Assembly (NCBI RefSeq): GCF_000310145.2
Contig: NZ_AMXA01000002.1
Span: 1 to 64,000 of the forward strand
Source: Thauera sp. 28
Lineage (GTDB): Bacteria > Pseudomonadota > Gammaproteobacteria > Burkholderiales > Rhodocyclaceae
DNA: 64,000 nucleotides
Direction: 5' to 3'
Part shown: positions 1 through 9,448 of the stretch, one piece after another
Numbering within the stretch: position 1 is the first letter of the stretch
Layout: the number at the start of each line of letters is the position of its first letter
Position numbers and translations under genes: made by a program
Notes under the pieces: model-generated
The model's input: the letters and a program-made list of their open reading frames with translations, nothing else
Database searches by the model: none
What the model was told of the DNA's origin: nothing

Positions 1-181
1 TGAACAGCTCGGACAGGAACTGCTCGCTGCCGGCGTCACCGTGCAGCACGCAGTTCTCGCCGCCTTCCTCGTAGTTGAGCACGAACTGAACGGCGATGCG
101 GGCGCGGCCCGGCCAGTCGGCATGCGGCGGGTTGCGGCCGTAGCCGACGAGGTCGCGGGGGTAGGCAGGATTCGAGGTCAT
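1..181 (-). CDS. puuE: Allantoinase PuuE-type (polysaccharide deacetylase family), N-terminal part
   Basis: The first 60 codons of a leftward gene that runs off the window edge. The N-terminus MTSNPAYPRDLVGYG, then PPHADWPGRARIAVQFVLNYEEGGEN, is characteristic of the metal-dependent PuuE allantoinases, which open the hydantoin ring of allantoin to allantoate in the cytoplasm and belong to the polysaccharide deacetylase fold, not the amidohydrolases. The ATG lies 7 bp downstream of the NCS1 permease stop codon, so the two are probably cotranscribed. Allantoicase, which uses the product, is encoded about 2.7 kb away on the other strand, supporting the assignment. The catalytic domain is outside the window. 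Confidence 0.85.
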   Translation of the reverse strand, partial: MTSNPAYPRDLVGYGRNPPHADWPGRARIAVQFVLNYEEGGENCVLHGDAGSEQFLSELF

Positions 182-188
182 GACTGAC

Positions 189-1583
189 TCAGTTCTGCAG
201 GAAACGCTTGCAGGCGCCCCAGTGATTCATCAGCAGCCAGTAGGTGAGGCCGGCCGGGATCAGGCTGGCGTACCAGGACACCGCGGAGAAGCTGAGCGCG
301 ACCGCCGCCCCCACCAGCGAGGCAACGATGCCCGCCCAGTTGACGCCGCGATAGGGGCCGTTCTCGTCATAAAGCTTGCCGAGATCGAGGTTGCGGCGGC
401 GGATCAGGTAGTAATCGACCACCAGCACGGCAAAGATCGGGCCGAGGAAGGCGGAGTAGGTTTGCACGAAGACCTGCAAGCCGGCGGCGGACTCGTCCTT
501 AACCAATTCCCAGGGGAAGGTGCCGAAGGCGAGCAGGCCGACGATGACGGCCGCGCTGCGGAACGAGAGCTTGAACACATCCATCAGCACGTAGGTCGGT
601 GGTACGACGTTGTTGAGTACGTTGGTCGTAACCTGGGCGAAGGCGATGAAGAGCAGCGTGATGATGAGCAGCGGCTTGTTGTCCACCGCGCTCGAGAACA
701 CCTGGATCGGGTCGGCCACACCGGTGGCGCCCGACACCATCAGCCCGATCAGACCCATGAACAGCGTGCACGGCAGGATGGACATCGCATAGAGCGTGGT
801 CAGCGGCCCGCGCCGGATGCCTTTCTCGAGTTCGCGCGAGTAATCACTGACGTTGAGCATCATGGTGCTGTAGATGCCCAGGAAGAGCATGGTCGCCCCC
901 CAGAACGGCAGGCCCCAGGTGCCTTCGATGTTCACCAGGTTGGCACTGATCTCCTCGCCATACTTGTCGATGACGCTGAAGAACATGTAGGTGAGCGATA
1001 CCAGGATGAAGCCGCTGCCGATGTTCTCCAGCCACTTGATACCCTGGAAGCCGAGCACCGACAGGCCGATCTGCAGGATCTGGAAGATGATGAACCAGGC
1101 CACCAGGTTGTCGAAGCCGAACAGCGAGGCCGACACCAGGTTGAGCGCACCCGCCCCGACCCAGCTCTGGAAACCGTACCAGACGATGGCCGGCACTGCC
1201 CGTACCAGCCCGGGGAAGCGCGTGCCGGCGAAACCGAAGGCCGTGCGGGCCTGGACCATGAAGGGGATGCCGTACTTGAGGCCGGCCGCGCCATTGAGGG
1301 TGAGTGCGATGCCGATCACGAAGCAGCCGATGGCGATCGCCATCGTCGCCTGCAACAGGTTGAGCGTACCGACTACGCTCGAGCCCATGGCAAAGGTGCC
1401 GATCGACACGCAGCCGCCGAACCAGGCGAGCAGATACGACCACTTGCCCATGATTCGAGTCTGCTGGGGCGCGAGCGACTCCTCGCCAAGGGCTTTTGAG
1501 TGAGTCTCGTGATGGGGCTGCGCGCCGGTACGTCCTGTACCGGCAGTGCCAGCCAGGGTGACGTCATGTGCCTTGCTTGTCAT
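189..1583 (-). CDS. NCS1-family nucleobase/allantoin:cation symporter
   Basis: A 464-residue polytopic inner-membrane protein of the nucleobase:cation symporter-1 family (cytosine/purine/uracil/thiamine/allantoin permeases). About twelve hydrophobic segments are visible, beginning with WSYLLAWFGGCVSIGTFAMG near residue 50. The ATG at 1583 was chosen because GGAGGAG lies a few bases upstream; the open frame extends 23 codons further without a better site. It sits between an allantoin racemase gene and puuE on the same strand, so allantoin or a related hydantoin is the likely substrate, although NCS1 specificity cannot be read from sequence alone. It would be a second uptake route beside the ABC importer at 4779-10419. 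Confidence 0.85.
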   Translation of the reverse strand: MTSKAHDVTLAGTAGTGRTGAQPHHETHSKALGEESLAPQQTRIMGKWSYLLAWFGGCVSIGTFAMGSSVVGTLNLLQATMAIAIGCFVIGIALTLNGAAGLKYGIPFMVQARTAFGFAGTRFPGLVRAVPAIVWYGFQSWVGAGALNLVSASLFGFDNLVAWFIIFQILQIGLSVLGFQGIKWLENIGSGFILVSLTYMFFSVIDKYGEEISANLVNIEGTWGLPFWGATMLFLGIYSTMMLNVSDYSRELEKGIRRGPLTTLYAMSILPCTLFMGLIGLMVSGATGVADPIQVFSSAVDNKPLLIITLLFIAFAQVTTNVLNNVVPPTYVLMDVFKLSFRSAAVIVGLLAFGTFPWELVKDESAAGLQVFVQTYSAFLGPIFAVLVVDYYLIRRRNLDLGKLYDENGPYRGVNWAGIVASLVGAAVALSFSAVSWYASLIPAGLTYWLLMNHWGACKRFLQN

Positions 1584-1751
1584 TTCGTTTGCTCCTCCAG
1601 GGGTGCTGGACCGGCGGTTCGGCGACCGCTCGATGGTTTGGGCTCCGGGCACTGCCGCCCGGCGGGGAAATGAAGCGCTTGTCCTGCTTGGGGTGGGAGG
1701 TTGGGGTTGGGGGGGGTTGGTGGCGGCCAGTAAGTCCGGGGTGGTGGACGC

Positions 1752-2501
1752 TCAGCTGCCGAGGTAGTCGAAGCGGCCGGTGAAGGTCTTCGCGCGCGGG
1801 AAGGCGAGATCGCCATGCTTGCTGGTCCCCAGGCGCAGGCTCACCAGCGACTCGGCCAGTTTCACGGCAGCAGTCACGCCTTCGACGATCGGCAGGCCGA
1901 CGGCCTCGCGAATCTCGTCGGTGAGGTCTGCCATGCCGCCACACCCGAGCACGATCGCGCCGATGCCATCCTCGGTCTTGGCACGACGGCATTCGTCAAT
2001 GATTCGGCCGAGCGCGCAGGCGCCGTCGTCCTCCAGGTCGAGCACGGGGATCTCGGCCGCACGCACCTTGCGGCAGTGGTGAGCAAAGCCGTAGTTCTGC
2101 AGCAGGTGCTCGGCGATGATGCAGGTGCGTCCGAGCGTGGTGACCACCGAGAAGCGCGTACTGATGAGCGTGGCGAGATGAAAGGCGGCCTCGGCAATGC
2201 CGATCACCGGCGCGGTGGTGAGCTCGCGTGCGGCAAGCAGGCCCGGGTCGCCGAAACAGGCGATCACATAGGCGTCTACACGCTCGCCCCCATCCGCGCC
2301 CTCCCGTTCACCGCGACGGATCTCGTCCAGCACGCCCAGCGCACTGACGGCCTCGTCGAAGTGACTCTCGATCGAGACGGGACCGGCATCCGGATTGGTG
2401 GCCGAGACCTGGGTACCCGCTGCGGCGACGCGCGCCCCAGCCACGCCGATCTTGGCGGTCATCGACGCAGTGGTGTTGGGGTTGATGAGCCTGATGTGCA
2501 T
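1752..2501 (-). CDS. Hydantoin/allantoin racemase (Asp/Glu racemase superfamily)
   Basis: A 249-residue protein of the Asp/Glu/hydantoin racemase family, which uses two cysteines as acid/base pair. Cys82 (in ACFGDPG) and Cys187 (in VLGCGGM) occupy the expected positions, and the N-terminus MHIRLINPNTT is typical. The reaction would be interconversion of (R)- and (S)-allantoin, useful because allantoinases are enantiospecific. The start at 2501 follows GAGAGGA with normal spacing; an in-frame ATG seven codons upstream has no Shine-Dalgarno sequence. It is the first gene of a leftward group (racemase, permease, puuE). A 168-bp gap separates it from the permease. Confidence 0.85.
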   Translation of the reverse strand: MHIRLINPNTTASMTAKIGVAGARVAAAGTQVSATNPDAGPVSIESHFDEAVSALGVLDEIRRGEREGADGGERVDAYVIACFGDPGLLAARELTTAPVIGIAEAAFHLATLISTRFSVVTTLGRTCIIAEHLLQNYGFAHHCRKVRAAEIPVLDLEDDGACALGRIIDECRRAKTEDGIGAIVLGCGGMADLTDEIREAVGLPIVEGVTAAVKLAESLVSLRLGTSKHGDLAFPRAKTFTGRFDYLGS

Positions 2502-2578
2502 GGTGTCCTCTCGATTCTTCATGCTGTGATGCGTACCGACATCCTGAACGCTGCCGTTACAAAAACATTAATCGTCTT

Positions 2579-2588
2579 TTGTACACAA
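2579..2588. promoter_or_regulatory. Candidate GntR/FCD operator TTGTACACAA
   Basis: TTGTACACAA is close to the TTGTATACAA type palindrome often bound by FadR/FCD-subfamily GntR regulators. It lies about 80 bp upstream of the racemase start. A wider inverted repeat, ACACAAAA (2583-2590) with TTTTGTGT (2600-2607), overlaps it. The assignment to the GntR gene at 10534 is inferred from proximity and motif type. Confidence 0.4.
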
Positions 2589-2822
2589 AACAAATAGTTT
2601 TTTGTGTTCATTTAAACATTTGATGAAGCCATCGCAACGACACCGGCAGACGCCCCCCTATGGCTGCAGCCGCGCCTCAGGAAAGGTCTTGCTCGCTGCG
2701 ACACGGAAACGGCGATATCGCGAGGGATTCCGCCCGCCCCTCGGCATCATTCTTGAGCGCTTATTGGGCGGATCAGCGCGCTGATATGAGGCAGAACCAC
2801 TCAAAAGTCGATTCAAAATGTT

Positions 2823-2854
2823 TTGTATACGATTATTTTTGTCTTCGCATACAA
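2823..2854. promoter_or_regulatory. Paired candidate GntR operators before allantoicase
   Basis: TTGTATACGA (2823-2832) and its near-inverted copy TCGCATACAA (2845-2854) have centres 22 bp apart, two helical turns, and lie 44-75 bp before the allantoicase start. Each arm also resembles the GntR/FCD half-palindrome. The arrangement fits two dimers on one DNA face. The binding protein is inferred. Confidence 0.5.
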
Positions 2855-2897
2855 TTTTTGAGAACCTCTCTCCTCACACTCAACCAGGAGCTCCCCC

Positions 2898-3947
2898 ATG
2901 GCCAGCCACACTCCCGGCGCCCCCGTCTTCGCCCCCCCTGCCGAGTTGCCCGACTGGGCGCTGCGCTCGGTCGACCTCGCCAACCCGCGCCTGGGCGCCA
3001 AGGCAATCGCCGCCTCCGACGACTTCTTCGCCGAGGTCGCACGCATGCTCAACCCCGAGCCCGCACAGTTCGTCCCCGGCAAGTTCGACACCAACGGCAA
3101 GTGGATGGATGGCTGGGAGTCGCGCCGCAAGCGCGTCGCCGGGCACGACTGGGCTCTCGTCAAACTCGGCGTCAAGGGCGTCATCCGCGGCTTCGACGTC
3201 GACACCTCTCACTTCACCGGCAACTACCCGCCCGCCGTCTCGATCGAGGCCTGCGTCTCCGACGCCGATGACGTGGCCGCGCTCCAGGCCGCGACCTGGA
3301 CCGAGATCCTTCCGGCCACCCCGATGGGACCCAACAGCCATCACCTCCTCGAGTGCGCCAGCACCGCGGCCTGGTCCCACCTGCGCGTGAACATGTATCC
3401 GGACGGCGGCATCGCGCGCCTGCGCGTCTATGGCCGCCCGGTGGGCTCGCTCGCGGCCAAGGCCGCCGCGGGCGAACTCGTCGATCTGGTGGCGATGGAA
3501 AATGGCGGCCGCGCCGTGTCGTGGAACGACGCCAGCTTCGGCTCTTCGGCCGCCGCGCTGTTGCTGCCGGGCCGTGGCATGAACATGGGCGATGGCTGGG
3601 AGACCCGCCGCCGCCGCGAACCGGGCAACGACTGGTGCGTGCTCGAGCTCGGCGCCCCCGGCACGGTCGAGCGCATCGAGGTCGACACCGCCTTCTTCAA
3701 GGGCAACTACCCCGATCGCTGCTCGATCCAGGCCGCCTATGTCACCGGCGGCACCGACCGCTCGATCACCACCCAGTCGATGTTCTGGCACACCCTGCTG
3801 CCCGAGCAGAAACTGGAGATGGATGCGATCCATACCTTCACGGAGCAGGTTGCCAAACTCGGGCCGATCACCCACGTGCGCTTGAACATCTTCCCCGACG
3901 GCGGCGTCTCGCGACTGCGCCTGTGGGGCAAGGTCGAGGCCAAATAA
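2898..3947 (+). CDS. alc: Allantoicase
   Basis: A 349-residue allantoicase, hydrolysing allantoate to ureidoglycolate and urea. The protein shows the family's internal duplication: each half has a [11 protein letters not shown] / [11 protein letters not shown] motif followed by an acidic-His strand ([14 protein letters not shown] near residue 100; [14 protein letters not shown] near residue 265), corresponding to the two jelly-roll domains. Full length compared with known bacterial and yeast enzymes. The start has AGGAG eight bases upstream. It begins the rightward group allantoicase, ureidoglycolate lyase, ABC importer, and complements the allantoinase encoded leftward. Confidence 0.95.
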   Translation: MASHTPGAPVFAPPAELPDWALRSVDLANPRLGAKAIAASDDFFAEVARMLNPEPAQFVPGKFDTNGKWMDGWESRRKRVAGHDWALVKLGVKGVIRGFDVDTSHFTGNYPPAVSIEACVSDADDVAALQAATWTEILPATPMGPNSHHLLECASTAAWSHLRVNMYPDGGIARLRVYGRPVGSLAAKAAAGELVDLVAMENGGRAVSWNDASFGSSAAALLLPGRGMNMGDGWETRRRREPGNDWCVLELGAPGTVERIEVDTAFFKGNYPDRCSIQAAYVTGGTDRSITTQSMFWHTLLPEQKLEMDAIHTFTEQVAKLGPITHVRLNIFPDGGVSRLRLWGKVEAK

Positions 3948-4029
3948 GAAGACCGGCGCTGCGCGGGCGCAGCCCTGCGCCCGGGCGCCCGACCGCCGTG
4001 TCGCCCCCTTCCTCACCCGAGAGCACACC

Positions 4030-4542
4030 ATGACCGCGCACCCCGCCCTCCCCCTCGCCGTCGAGCCCCTCACCCACGAGGCCTTCGCACCCTTCGGCCA
4101 GCTCATCGAGGCCCGCGACGCCGCACCGCACTTCACCATCAACGCCGGCAACACCGAGCGCTACCACGACCTCGCTCGCATCGAGCCCGGGCCCGAGGGC
4201 CGCGTCATCGTCTCCATCTTCCGCGGACAGCCCCGCGCCCTGCCCTTCACCGTGAACATGATGGAGCGCCACCCGCTCGCCTCACAGGCCTTCATCCCCA
4301 TGTCGGGCAAGCCCTATCTGGTCGTCGTCGCCCCCGCGGGCGCACCGCCCACCGCACAAGACCTGACAGTCTTCCTCGCCCGCGGCGACCAGGGCGTCAA
4401 CTACGCCCCCGGCGTCTGGCACCACCCCCTGCTCGCACTCGACGAAATCTGCGACTTCATCGTCATCGACCGCAGCGGGCCAGGGCACAACTGCGACGAG
4501 ATCCAGCTCGAGACCCCGGGCAGGATCGCAGCGCCGGGCTGA
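4030..4542 (+). CDS. allA: Ureidoglycolate lyase
   Basis: A 170-residue member of the ureidoglycolate lyase (AllA) family, a cupin-fold enzyme that splits ureidoglycolate into glyoxylate and urea. Recognisable segments are [11 protein letters not shown] near residue 20, the [15 protein letters not shown] motif around residue 78 and [16 protein letters not shown] around residue 120, which holds the family His residues. It starts 82 bp after allantoicase, so the two consecutive steps are encoded together. The glyoxylate made here is the substrate of the gcl cluster at 13174. The older label ureidoglycolate hydrolase refers to the same family. Confidence 0.93.
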   Translation: MTAHPALPLAVEPLTHEAFAPFGQLIEARDAAPHFTINAGNTERYHDLARIEPGPEGRVIVSIFRGQPRALPFTVNMMERHPLASQAFIPMSGKPYLVVVAPAGAPPTAQDLTVFLARGDQGVNYAPGVWHHPLLALDEICDFIVIDRSGPGHNCDEIQLETPGRIAAPG

Positions 4543-4693
4543 AGTCACACCCCGGGGCTGCCATGCGCCAGGACAGTGCGCAAGCCCCAGACCGCACACG
4601 AATGCGGTGCATGCACGCCACAGACAGGGCCGTGAGCACACCTATCAGCAAACCATCAAACAATCCCAACAAACTGTTTTTACTGATTATTTT

Positions 4694-4715
4694 TTGTATT
4701 CTTAAATCGATACAG
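4694..4715. promoter_or_regulatory. Candidate operator before the ABC importer
   Basis: TTGTAT (4694-4699) and ATACAG (4710-4715) form an imperfect inverted repeat in an AT-rich patch 64-85 bp before the substrate-binding protein start. A nearby AAACTGTTTTT (4671-4681) resembles AAACTATTTGT at 10432-10442 and the reverse complement of a segment at 2590-2600. This suggests a separate regulated promoter for the transporter genes, with weaker sites than upstream of allantoicase. Confidence 0.35.
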
Positions 4716-4778
4716 CGATTTTTACAATCTGGCACGAGAGATGCTTAGAGAAGATCACCTCACCCACAGGAGATCTTC

Positions 4779-6422
4779 ATGAAGCCTCTCGCCGCCCTAC
4801 GCGCCCCGCGCGCACTGCGCCACACGGTCCTTGGCGCAGGCCTGCTGTCTGCGCTCGCCATCGGCGCCACCCTACCTTCGACTGCACTCGCCCAGGGTAC
4901 CGTGCGCATCGGCATGACCGCCTCCGACATTCCGCTCACCTCGGGCGCACCCAACTCCGGCTTCGAGGGCGTGCGCTTCACCGGCATGACGCTCTACGAC
5001 GCACTGGTGAGCTGGGACCTGTCGAGCGCCGACCGCGCCGCGCCACTGGTGCCGCAGCTCGCCACCGAATGGAGCGTGTCGAAGGAGGATCCGCGCAAGT
5101 GGACCTTCAAGCTGCGCGAGGGCGTGCGCTTCCACGACGGCTCGACCTTCAACGCCGACGCGGTGGTGTTCAACTTCGCCAAGGTTTTCGACCAGACCGC
5201 ACCGCAGTTCGATGCCAAGCAGGCCGCACAGGTCGTCGCTCGCCTGCCGGCCTACGAGAGCATCCGCAAGGTGGATGACTACACGGTGGAGATCACCACC
5301 AAGACGCCGAACGCGATGCTGCTCAACCAGCTGCCCTTCATGTTCTTCTCCAGCCCGGCGCAGTGGGAGAAGCTCGGCCGTGACTGGAATGCCTTCGAGA
5401 CCCAGCCCTCGGGCACCGGCCCGTTCAAGCTCGAGAGCCTGACCCCGCGCGAACGTGCGGTGCTGGTCCCCAATACCGACTACTGGAACCCGGCGCGCCG
5501 CGCCAAGGCCGACCGCCTGGTGCTGATCCCCATCCCCGAGGGCAACACCCGTGCCAATGCCCTGCTGTCGCGTCAGGTGGATTGGGTGGAGAACCCGCCG
5601 GCCGACATGCTGCCGATGCTCGGCAGCCGCGGCTTCACCGTCACCAGCAACGGCTATCCGCACATCTGGCCGTGGCAGTTCAGCTTCGCCGAGGGCTCGC
5701 CCTGGCTCGACAAGCGCGTACGCCAGGCCGCCAACCTGGCGGTCGACCGCGAGGCGATTCGCCAGCTCCTCGGCGGCAACATGGTGCCGGCGCAGGGCCT
5801 GCTGCTGCCGGACGACCCGGCCTTCGGCAAGCCCACCTTCGAGATCCGCCACGACCCCGCGGCTGCCAGGGCCCTGCTCGCCGAAGCCGGCTACGGCCCG
5901 GACAAGCCGCTGCGCGCCAAGGTGCTGATCTCGGCCTCGGGCTCGGGGCAGATGCAGCCGCTGCCGATGAACGAGCTGATCCAGCAGCAGTTGAAGGCGG
6001 TAGGCATCGAGGTCGAGTTCGAGGTGCTGGTGTGGGAGACCCTGTTCAACAACTGGCGCCAGGGTGCCAAGGACCCGGCCTCGCTCGGCGCCCACGCCAC
6101 CAACATCACCTTCGCCACCCACGACCCCTTCGCCGCGATCATCCGCTTCATGGACAGCCGCAACGTGGCGCCGGTGTCGCTGAACTGGGGCTACTACGCC
6201 AACCCGAAGGTCGACGCCCTGATCGGTGAGCTGCAGACCGCCTTCGACCCCGCGGAGAACCGCCGCGTCTATACCGCGCTGCACGAAACCCTGGTCGAGG
6301 ATGCGCCCTTCCTGTTCGTCGGCCATGACGTCGGTCCGCGCGCGATGAGCAGCCGCGTGCAGGGCTTCGTGCAGGCCAAGAGCTGGTTCCAGGACCTCAC
6401 CCCGGTCCACATGAAGCCGTGA
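4779..6422 (+). CDS. ABC importer periplasmic substrate-binding protein (SBP family 5)
   Basis: A 547-residue family 5 solute-binding protein (peptide/nickel/opine type). Residues 1-38 form a signal peptide ending ALA, followed by QGTVRIGM. The family signature is in the segment FKLREGVRFHDGSTFNADAVVFNF near residue 110. Ligands of this family include peptides, nickel chelates, glutathione and other nitrogen compounds. Here the genes for allantoate degradation directly precede it and a GntR regulator follows, so a purine-derived ureide is the most plausible ligand, by context only. It starts 236 bp after allA and has GGAGAT before the ATG. Confidence 0.9.
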   Translation: MKPLAALRAPRALRHTVLGAGLLSALAIGATLPSTALAQGTVRIGMTASDIPLTSGAPNSGFEGVRFTGMTLYDALVSWDLSSADRAAPLVPQLATEWSVSKEDPRKWTFKLREGVRFHDGSTFNADAVVFNFAKVFDQTAPQFDAKQAAQVVARLPAYESIRKVDDYTVEITTKTPNAMLLNQLPFMFFSSPAQWEKLGRDWNAFETQPSGTGPFKLESLTPRERAVLVPNTDYWNPARRAKADRLVLIPIPEGNTRANALLSRQVDWVENPPADMLPMLGSRGFTVTSNGYPHIWPWQFSFAEGSPWLDKRVRQAANLAVDREAIRQLLGGNMVPAQGLLLPDDPAFGKPTFEIRHDPAAARALLAEAGYGPDKPLRAKVLISASGSGQMQPLPMNELIQQQLKAVGIEVEFEVLVWETLFNNWRQGAKDPASLGAHATNITFATHDPFAAIIRFMDSRNVAPVSLNWGYYANPKVDALIGELQTAFDPAENRRVYTALHETLVEDAPFLFVGHDVGPRAMSSRVQGFVQAKSWFQDLTPVHMKP

Positions 6423-6542
6423 TCCGGCACCGGCGGCGGTGTGCGCTAGGCACGCCCCGCCGGCCATCCACCGGCCGCGCCTGAGCGCCCCTGCTCGAAA
6501 GGGGGGGCGTACGCCGGCCGCTTCCCGGACTGGAGGGCAAGC

Positions 6543-7496
6543 ATGTTCGCATTCATCTTCAAGCGCATCCTGTATGCGATTCCGATTGCACTCGCGGTGG
6601 CCGCAGTGTGTTTCTCGCTGGTCCACCTCGCCCCTGGCGACCCGCTGACGGCGGTAATCCCCGCCGACGCGCCGGCCGAGGTGGTGGCCGCGATCAAGCA
6701 GGCCTACGGCATGGATCGCCCGCTGGTGGTGCAGTTCGGGGCCTGGGTGCAGCGCGCGCTGCAGGGCGACCTGGGCCTGTCGGTGGCCACCGGACGCCCG
6801 GTGATGGGTGACATCGCGCTCGCCCTCGGCAATACCCTGCTGCTGGCAGTCGCCGCGGCAGTGATCGGCTTTGGCGGCGGCATCGTGCTCGGCACGCTGG
6901 CCGCCTTCTTCAACGGGCGCTGGATCGACAAGCTCGCCACCGCAATCGCGATCACCGGCGTATCGGTGCCGCACTACTGGCTCGGCCTGGTGCTGGTGAT
7001 CGTGTTCTCGGTGCAGCTCGACTGGCTGCCCTCGATGGGCGCGGGCGCGGATGGCTCGGGCGAATGGCGCTGGGACTGGGCCCACCTGCAGTACCTGGTG
7101 CTGCCGGCGGTGACGATGTGCTTCATCCCCATGGGCATCGTCACCCGCACCGTGCGCGCCACGGTGGCCGAGATCCTCAACGCCGAGTTCGTCAGCGCAC
7201 TGCGCGCGCGCGGTCTGGGCGCGCTGGCCATCACCCGCCACGTGGCCAAGAACGCCGCCCCCACCGTGCTGTCGGTGATGGGCCTGCAGTTCGGCTACCT
7301 GCTGGGCGGCTCGATCCTGGTGGAGACGGTGTTCTCCTGGCCGGGCACCGGCTTTCTGCTCAACACCGCGATCTTCCAGCGCGACATCCCGCTGCTGCAG
7401 GGCATCATCCTGGTGCTGGCGATGTTCTTCGTCGCGCTCAACCTGCTGGTGGATGTCGTGCAGACCCTGCTCGACCCGCGCATCAAGAGGAGCTGA
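6543..7496 (+). CDS. ABC importer permease, DppB/OppB type
   Basis: A 317-residue inner-membrane permease. FKRILYAIPIALAVAAVCFSLVHLAPGDP at the N-terminus is typical of DppB/GsiC proteins, as is the EAA-loop segment RARGLGALAITRHVAKNAAPTVLSVMGLQFG near residue 220 that contacts the ATPase. About six membrane spans are visible. It pairs with the permease starting 4 bp after its stop codon to form the heterodimeric channel. Confidence 0.92.
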   Translation: MFAFIFKRILYAIPIALAVAAVCFSLVHLAPGDPLTAVIPADAPAEVVAAIKQAYGMDRPLVVQFGAWVQRALQGDLGLSVATGRPVMGDIALALGNTLLLAVAAAVIGFGGGIVLGTLAAFFNGRWIDKLATAIAITGVSVPHYWLGLVLVIVFSVQLDWLPSMGAGADGSGEWRWDWAHLQYLVLPAVTMCFIPMGIVTRTVRATVAEILNAEFVSALRARGLGALAITRHVAKNAAPTVLSVMGLQFGYLLGGSILVETVFSWPGTGFLLNTAIFQRDIPLLQGIILVLAMFFVALNLLVDVVQTLLDPRIKRS

Positions 7497-7499
7497 ACG

Positions 7500-8408
7500 A
7501 TGACGAACGCGTCTTCCACCACGGCCGCCGCCGCTGCGGCCCAGGCCACGGTCGTGGCGCCGCTGCGCTCGCGCGGCTACTGGGCCACGGTGTGGTTGCG
7601 CCTGCGCCGCGACAAGGTGTCGATGGGCTGCGCCGGGCTGCTGCTGGGCCTGATGCTGATGGCGCTGCTGGCACCCTGGCTGGCCCCGCACGACCCCGCG
7701 CAAGGGGTGATGAGCCAGCGCCTGGCGCCGATCGGCACCCCGGGCCACTGGCTGGGCACCGACGAGCTGGGCCGCGACATGCTGTCGCGCCTGATGCACG
7801 GCGGCCGCATGAGCCTGGTGATGGGCCTGCTGCCGGTGTTCATCGCCTTCGTCGTCGGCACCGGCCTGGGCGTGGTGGCCGGCTTCTTCGGCGGCTGGCT
7901 CAACAGCGTGATCATGCGCACGACCGACGTCTTCTTCGCCTTCCCGGCGGTGCTGCTGGCGATCGCGATCTCGGGCGCGCTCGGCGCCGGCTTCGCCAAC
8001 GCGATCATCTCGCTGACCCTGGTGTTCATCCCACCGATCGCGCGCGTGGCCGAGAGCATCACCACCTCGGTGCGCAACCTCGACTTCGTCGACGCGGCAC
8101 GCGCGACCGGCGCCGGCGCATTCACGCTGATCCGCGTGCATGTGCTGGGCAACGTGCTCGGCCCGGTGTTCATCTACGCCACCAGCCTGGTATCGGTATG
8201 CATGATTCTCGCCGCCGGCCTGAGCTTCCTCGGCCTGGGCGTGAAGCCACCGGTACCGGAGTGGGGCCTGATGCTCAACACCCTGCGCCAGTCCATCTAC
8301 CTGCAGCCCTGGGTCTCGGTGCTGCCTGGCCTGATGATCTTCATCACCTCGCTGTGCTTCAACCTGCTCTCGGACGGGCTGCGCAGCGCCATGGACATCA
8401 AGCGGTGA
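7500..8408 (+). CDS. ABC importer permease, DppC/OppC type
   Basis: A 302-residue permease of the DppC/OppC group. An unconserved cytoplasmic N-terminus is followed by the DppC-like block LAPHDPAQGVMSQRLAPIGTPGHWLGTDELGRDMLSRLMHGGR (about residues 60-105), and by the coupling loop DAARATGAGAFTLIRVHVLGNV near residue 200. It follows the DppB-type gene by 3 bp and precedes the first ATPase gene by 5 bp, so the operon is tightly coupled. Confidence 0.92.
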   Translation: MTNASSTTAAAAAAQATVVAPLRSRGYWATVWLRLRRDKVSMGCAGLLLGLMLMALLAPWLAPHDPAQGVMSQRLAPIGTPGHWLGTDELGRDMLSRLMHGGRMSLVMGLLPVFIAFVVGTGLGVVAGFFGGWLNSVIMRTTDVFFAFPAVLLAIAISGALGAGFANAIISLTLVFIPPIARVAESITTSVRNLDFVDAARATGAGAFTLIRVHVLGNVLGPVFIYATSLVSVCMILAAGLSFLGLGVKPPVPEWGLMLNTLRQSIYLQPWVSVLPGLMIFITSLCFNLLSDGLRSAMDIKR

Positions 8409-8413
8409 ACGTC

Positions 8414-9448
8414 ATGAACACTCCAACCCCCTCCGCCCCCCTGCTCCAGGTCCTGGACCTGAAGAAGCACTTCCCCGCCGGGCGCGACTTCTTCGGCCGC
8501 CCGCGCCAGTGGGTGCGCGCCGTCGAGGGCGTCAGCTTCGACGTCCATCGCGGGCGCACGCTGGGCATCGTCGGCGAATCGGGCTGCGGCAAATCCACCA
8601 CCGCGCGCCTGCTGATGCACCTCATCGAGCCCGACGAGGGCCGTATCCGCATCCGCGGCCAGGCGTTCGGCCACGGCGTCGGCCGCCACCCGCTGACGGC
8701 GCTGCGCAAGCACATGCAGATGGTGTTCCAGGACTCCTACGCCTCGCTCAATCCGCGCCTGACCATCGAGGACAGCATCGCCTTCGGGCCGCAGATCCAC
8801 GGTGTCGCCGCCAATGCCGCACGGGCGCTGGCGCGCGACCTGCTCGACCGCGTCGGCCTCAAGCCGGACGTGTTCATCCGTCGCTACCCGCACGAGCTCT
8901 CGGGCGGCCAGCGCCAACGGGTGAACATCGCGCGCGCGCTGGCGATCCGGCCGGAGATCGTCATCCTCGACGAGGCCGTGTCGGCACTCGACAAATCGGT
9001 ACAGGCCCAGGTGCTGAACTTGCTCGCCGAGCTCAAGCGCGAGTTCGACCTCACCTACCTGTTCATCTCGCACGACCTCAACGTGGTGCAGTACGTCAGC
9101 GACGAGGTGATGGTGATGTACCTCGGCCAGGTGGTCGAATCCGGCCCGGTGGCCGAGCTTTATTCGCGCCCGCTGCACCCCTATACGCGCGCCCTGCTCG
9201 AATCGGTGCCGGCGCAGACGCCGGGCGAGCGCCGCCAGCATGCGGTGCTCGAAGGCGATCCGCCCAACCCGATCGCGCCGCCCGCGGGCTGTCGCTTCCA
9301 CCCGCGCTGTCCGCATGCCGAGCCGGTATGCGCGCAGCAGGTGCCCGCGCTGCGCCGTGTCACCGGTCAGCAGGTCGCCGCCTGCCATCGCCTGCAGCCG
9401 GACTCCGGCTACAGCCGCGTGATCACCTTCGAGGAGTTGCCCGCATGA
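8414..9448 (+). CDS. ABC importer ATPase, DppF/OppF type
   Basis: A 344-residue ABC ATPase. Walker A is GESGCGKST near residue 54, the signature is LSGGQRQR near residue 160, and Walker B is IVILDEA followed by the H-loop SHD. The C-terminus has the oligopeptide/dipeptide transporter tail with the cysteine-containing GCRFHPRCPHAEPVC motif. The start at 8414 was chosen as the ATG nearest the upstream stop; a GTG at 8405 overlapping the previous gene is possible. The open frame upstream is only a shadow of the permease genes. It overlaps the next ATPase gene by 4 bp (ATGA). Confidence 0.9.
   Translation: MNTPTPSAPLLQVLDLKKHFPAGRDFFGRPRQWVRAVEGVSFDVHRGRTLGIVGESGCGKSTTARLLMHLIEPDEGRIRIRGQAFGHGVGRHPLTALRKHMQMVFQDSYASLNPRLTIEDSIAFGPQIHGVAANAARALARDLLDRVGLKPDVFIRRYPHELSGGQRQRVNIARALAIRPEIVILDEAVSALDKSVQAQVLNLLAELKREFDLTYLFISHDLNVVQYVSDEVMVMYLGQVVESGPVAELYSRPLHPYTRALLESVPAQTPGERRQHAVLEGDPPNPIAPPAGCRFHPRCPHAEPVCAQQVPALRRVTGQQVAACHRLQPDSGYSRVITFEELPA

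Larger units (their letters stand above)
2502..2897. promoter_or_regulatory. Divergent control region of the allantoin genes
   Basis: This 396-bp stretch has no convincing gene and is clearly more AT-rich than its surroundings at both ends, next to the divergently transcribed racemase and allantoicase genes. Palindromic TTGT...ACAA elements occur near both promoters and are listed separately. The middle part (about 2615-2800) shows nothing recognisable. Confidence 0.6.

Noticed and set aside
4872..8141. Minus-strand open frame of 1089 codons
   Set aside because: Lies opposite the ABC importer genes; its protein is His/Arg/Ala-rich and repetitive, the usual antisense shadow in GC-rich coding DNA.
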